From a bacterium (GTDB taxonomy: Bacteria > Actinomycetota > Acidimicrobiia > Spongiisociales > Spongiisociaceae): a stretch of 53,930 bases of DNA. Position 1 is the stretch's first letter, and every line of letters begins with the position of its first letter. The stretch is from positions 1 through 53,930 of the forward strand of contig JAPPGV010000143.1 of assembly GCA_028821235.1 (NCBI GenBank), in the 5' to 3' direction. Of the stretch, positions 51,440-53,930 are shown piece by piece. The notes beneath the pieces were generated by a model. It saw nothing but the letters and a program-made list of their open reading frames with translations, made no database searches and had not been told where the DNA came from. Both the position numbers and the translations under genes were made by a program.

Positions 51440-52359
51440 CGCCCTGGCCGGACGTCTGGTCCGTCGGGCTCATCATGATCGACGACCTTTACGTCGAGGG
51501 CGAGCCGAGGGCCAGGGGGCTCCTGGCCGGCGGGGCCGCCTACGCATGCGTCGGAGTCGCCTACGCGGGAGCCCGGGCGGGACTCGTCGCCCGCGCCGGC
51601 ACAGGCATCGATCCGGATACGCTCGCCCAGCTGCAGCAACGCGGCCTGGTGCTCGAAGTGAAGCAGGTGGCCGCCCCGAGCATCCACGAGCGCGTCTACG
51701 TGTCAGCCGCCCGGGAGACGGTGTACGAGTGGGAGCCCGGTTCGGGTGACTATGAAGGCACGTGCCCGCAGCCAAGCGACTTCACGTCGGATCTCGCGCC
51801 GGACCAGTGCGTGCACATCGCGCCCATACCCGTGCGATACCAGGCCGAGTGGATCGCATTCGCAGCCGGGGCCGGGTCGATGATCGTCCTCGACCCGCAC
51901 ACGGACGACGCCGCCGCCGACCCGGACGCTTACACCAACCTCATACCCGAAAGCACCGCCTTCCTCCCCAGCGCGCTGGAGAGCGAATGCATCGCCGGGC
52001 CGGACCACGAGCAGGCGGCCCGGGACTATGTCGCGGCCGGCGCCCGGATGGCCGCGGTGAAGCTCGGCCAGGAAGGATGCGTCGTCGCCACCGCTACCGA
52101 CGTGACGTTCGTTCCGGCTCAGACGGTCCATCGACCTACGGACACGACCGGAGCCGGCAACGCGTTCTGCGGTGCGTTCGCGGCAGCCGTCGCCCAGGGT
52201 CGCAGCGCCGTTGAAGCGGCCCAAGTGGCCGTGCGGGCCGGAGCGCACATGGTCCAGCATGCCGGCACCGTCGCAGCTCTCGACGGTCTGCCGTCGAAGC
52301 CCGGCCCAAGGACATCGAGCAGTACTCGAAAGGACCAGACGGACCCGGACGATGGATGA
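51436..52359 (+). CDS. PfkB-family carbohydrate kinase-like protein with Asn at the catalytic position
   Basis: The 307-residue protein has the ribokinase fold: GLIMIDDLYVEGEPRARGLLAGGAAYACVGVAYAG at the N-terminus, RMAAVKLGQEGCVVA before the C-terminal signature. That signature reads DTTGAGNAFCGAF (Asn242), where PfkB kinases have DTxGAGD with Asp as general base. The codon is AAC. It may be inactive, slow, or use another base. It starts with GTG within GTGA and overlaps the phosphodiesterase gene by 8 bases. In the proposed module it would phosphorylate the sugar set free by the nucleoside hydrolase. Confidence 0.85.
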   Translation: MTPWPDVWSVGLIMIDDLYVEGEPRARGLLAGGAAYACVGVAYAGARAGLVARAGTGIDPDTLAQLQQRGLVLEVKQVAAPSIHERVYVSAARETVYEWEPGSGDYEGTCPQPSDFTSDLAPDQCVHIAPIPVRYQAEWIAFAAGAGSMIVLDPHTDDAAADPDAYTNLIPESTAFLPSALESECIAGPDHEQAARDYVAAGARMAAVKLGQEGCVVATATDVTFVPAQTVHRPTDTTGAGNAFCGAFAAAVAQGRSAVEAAQVAVRAGAHMVQHAGTVAALDGLPSKPGPRTSSSTRKDQTDPDDG

Positions 52360-53446
52360 CCCGACACCCTCCTACGACGGCGTCAACCTGGCGAACCTTG
52401 CAGCCGAACTGGAGGTCCGCCTCACCGGCCGTTCCCCGACCCGAGGCCTGCGCCCCGAACTGGCCGATCTGATCCCCCACACGCGGAACTACCTCCTGCT
52501 GATCATCGACGGCCTCGGCGATCAGCAACTCGCCCACCCCGCCGCCGCCACCCTGCGCCAGCACCGTCGAGCAGCCCTGACCGCGCCGTTCCCCACCACC
52601 ACCTCGGTCGGGCTCTCCTCGGTGACCACGGCACTGGCGCCCATGCAGCACGGAGTGATCGGCTACACCCAGTGGATGCCCACCCTCCGCACGGTCGTGA
52701 ACATGCTGGAGTGGGTGGACATGGCAACGGGACAGGCCATCGACCTCGACCCGGTCGGTTTCCATCCCAGCCCCAACCTGCCCGAGCGCCTCAGCGCAGC
52801 CGGTGTCAGAACAATGATCTTCCAACCCACCGAGCTCCTGGACACCCCCGTGAGCAATATGCTCTGCCGTGGAGCCGAACGCCACGGATACTCATCCCCC
52901 TTCGACATCCGGCCGCCGGCCCTCTCTAGCGACGGCAACCGCACCCTGACCGTCGTGTACACGGCCCCCGTGGACACAGCTGCCCACGCCTACCGGCAAC
53001 GATCACAGGCGTACAGCACCGCCCTCTCCCAAACAGGCCAGGTGTGGGAACACTTCAGACGTTCCCTGCCACTCGACACCACCCTCATCGGATCAGCCGA
53101 CCACGGCCACTGCGACATCCCACCCGACAGAAAGATGTACCTGGACGAGAACCTCGCCAACGGCTTGCAATGGTGGGGAGACGGCCGATTACTCATGTTT
53201 CGCGGGCCCCTCGAACCAGTACACGGGATCGCTCGGCGGACGGGCGCCCAGTTCGTCAGCGCCGAACAACTCCGCCGATGGCTAGGTGGAGGACCCCCAC
53301 ACCCGGCCCTCACCGAATTCCCGACCGCGGCCCTCCTAGCCCTGCCGGGAACGGTCATCTTCCCCCAATACCTCCCGAGCCCTTACGTCGGCCACCACGG
53401 CGGGATCACGCCCCACGAGCTACTGATCCCCCTACTAGTCGCCTAG
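52352..53446 (+). CDS. alkaline-phosphatase superfamily phosphodiesterase/nucleotide pyrophosphatase-like protein
   Basis: The product has 364 residues from ATG 52352. Metal and nucleophile motifs in order: LLLIIDGLGDQ (Asp), nucleophile Thr in FPTTTSVGLSSV, VDTAAHAY (Asp and His), IGSADHGHCDIP (Asp-His) and VGHHGGITPHE (His), the pattern of type I phosphodiesterases (PF01663). No signal peptide is seen, so it is probably cytosolic. It overlaps the kinase gene. It could hydrolyse a nucleotide or sugar-phosphate diester in the same pathway. It is the last gene of its operon; the codons near its end become rich in C and A. Confidence 0.85.
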   Translation: MDDPTPSYDGVNLANLAAELEVRLTGRSPTRGLRPELADLIPHTRNYLLLIIDGLGDQQLAHPAAATLRQHRRAALTAPFPTTTSVGLSSVTTALAPMQHGVIGYTQWMPTLRTVVNMLEWVDMATGQAIDLDPVGFHPSPNLPERLSAAGVRTMIFQPTELLDTPVSNMLCRGAERHGYSSPFDIRPPALSSDGNRTLTVVYTAPVDTAAHAYRQRSQAYSTALSQTGQVWEHFRRSLPLDTTLIGSADHGHCDIPPDRKMYLDENLANGLQWWGDGRLLMFRGPLEPVHGIARRTGAQFVSAEQLRRWLGGGPPHPALTEFPTAALLALPGTVIFPQYLPSPYVGHHGGITPHELLIPLLVA

Positions 53447-53584
53447 AACCACCAACCCGACCAATGGTCGCAACGGTACTCTCGTCTTGCGGTACCCCAC
53501 CTCTCGGGGCTGCCAGGCAACGATGACACCACCCCGGATTCTGAATCGCGCACGGGTGGATATCGGTCGTGAACAGCCCAGCGA

Positions 53585-53855
53585 TGATGACAACCGACAC
53601 CGAGATGAGCTCTTGGTTCGTACCCTCCCGCAACTCCGCCTGGGTCTCTCGGCGGTAGGCGCGGAGCGCCCCCGGAGGTCGCTATCGACGTACGAACCCC
53701 CAAACCCGAGGGTTCAAGATCAACCGGAGGCCCTCCACGAAGGCTACACGCTCCGTTGCTACACCGGCGGCGGGCGAATACGGGACCCTCTCGAACGCGA
53801 CCGTCAGTTAGTCCTAAGCAACGTAGCCGTCGGCCACATCTCCCCCCTACGCTAG
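53585..53855 (+). pseudogene. decayed C-terminal remnant of a hyuB gene
   Basis: The translated region TTDTEMSSWF, then after a frameshift LHEGYTLRCYTGGG, DPLERD and VGHISP, lines up with the last 100 residues of the intact HyuB at 31054 (TTDTEMSLWF, REGDTVRCYTGGG, DPFERD, DGHISP). At DNA level CGACACCGAGATGAGC and CTACACCGGCGGCGG are shared. The 5' nine-tenths is missing. It ends 20 bases before the IS tip, so IS insertion or recombination may have removed the rest. Confidence 0.8.
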
Positions 53856-53875
53856 TCACCATGATCAATTGATGC

Positions 53876-53930
53876 CTAGCCCCAATTCTTCATGGGGGTA
53901 GTGGTGGGGGTGGGTGGTTTGACACGGGAA
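53876..53930 (+). mobile_element. left end of a second (or the same) IS1380-like copy, truncated by the window
   Basis: CTAG at 53876-53879 followed by the C-run and ATTCTTCATGGGG is the outer edge of the left IR. 53881-53930 repeats bases 1-50 of the window exactly and in the same orientation. Confidence 0.85.

Noticed and set aside
1-53930. Complete plasmid or phage genome
   Set aside because: There is no replication, partition, mobilisation, capsid or integrase gene. The identical ends are explained by an IS, though circularity cannot be excluded.
1-53930. tRNA, rRNA or classical riboswitch
   Set aside because: I looked for cloverleaf-like and conserved rRNA stretches by eye and found none that I could support; a covariance-model search would decide.

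Overview
The window is a high-GC segment (most genes close to two-thirds G+C, many GTG/TTG starts, many 4-base stop/start overlaps). It probably comes from an uncultured actinobacterium. Two protein styles point to the Acidimicrobiia, although no rRNA or marker gene here proves it: SLH domains with FCPG-type motifs, and lipoproteins whose lipobox is followed by Thr/Glu/Ala-rich linkers. The first 50 and last 50 bases are identical and belong to the left end of one IS1380-like element. The sequence therefore lies between two same-orientation copies of that IS, or it is a closed circle; no replication or partition gene is present.

Layout. 1-1766: IS1380-type transposase gene and right terminal repeat. 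1808-5118 (minus): MarR regulator, ribose-type permease and a lipoprotein solute receptor, with no ATPase gene. 5406-6021: a tandemly duplicated pair of tiny genes. 6112-11074 (minus): amidohydrolase, HyuA and HyuB. 11494-16047: M20-like hydrolase, a mechanosensitive-channel-like protein, an SDR, and a NicX/M29-like metalloenzyme. 16593-17779: HTH-DUF433 with a PIN-like partner. 17909-18859: M19 dipeptidase-like protein. 19131-26962 (plus): oligopeptide receptor, terminator, two permeases, two ATPases and a second HyuA, with every cistron after the first permease overlapping its predecessor by 4 bases.

27101-29083 holds a HicBA pair and an AAA/DUF4143 ATPase preceded by three 23-base repeats. 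29296-36017 holds an amidohydrolase, a second HyuB and a translationally coupled exported SLH-subtilase-RCC1 protein. 35950-37885 has a second DUF433/DUF5615 pair and a frameshifted AAA/DUF4143 gene. 37958-39126 has CbiZ and a PD-(D/E)XK-like protein. 39163-43511 (minus) runs from nucleoside hydrolase through two sugar-type permeases and RidA to a double-SIS protein. 43892-46246 is a chimeric surface protein (duplicated SLH, LRR, HExxH domain). 46410-48140 is CYTH-CHAD. 48619-53446 (plus) is a sugar-type receptor, a small membrane protein, DUF3830, a PfkB-like kinase and a phosphodiesterase. A decayed HyuB remnant abuts the right-hand IS end.

Taken together, this looks like an accessory catabolic island. 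Peptide- or lactam-like compounds would be imported by the Dpp-type system and attacked by HyuA/HyuB, amidohydrolases and peptidase-like enzymes. Nucleoside-like N-glycosides would be imported and split by the second module. Toxin-antitoxin pairs, DUF4143 ATPases, IS ends, pseudogenes and heptanucleotide arrays lie between the operons. The most unusual items are the two chimeric SLH surface proteins, the period-7 arrays abutting stop codons, the direct-repeat blocks before the DUF4143 ATPases, the duplicated two-gene micro-operon, and three enzymes with altered catalytic signatures.
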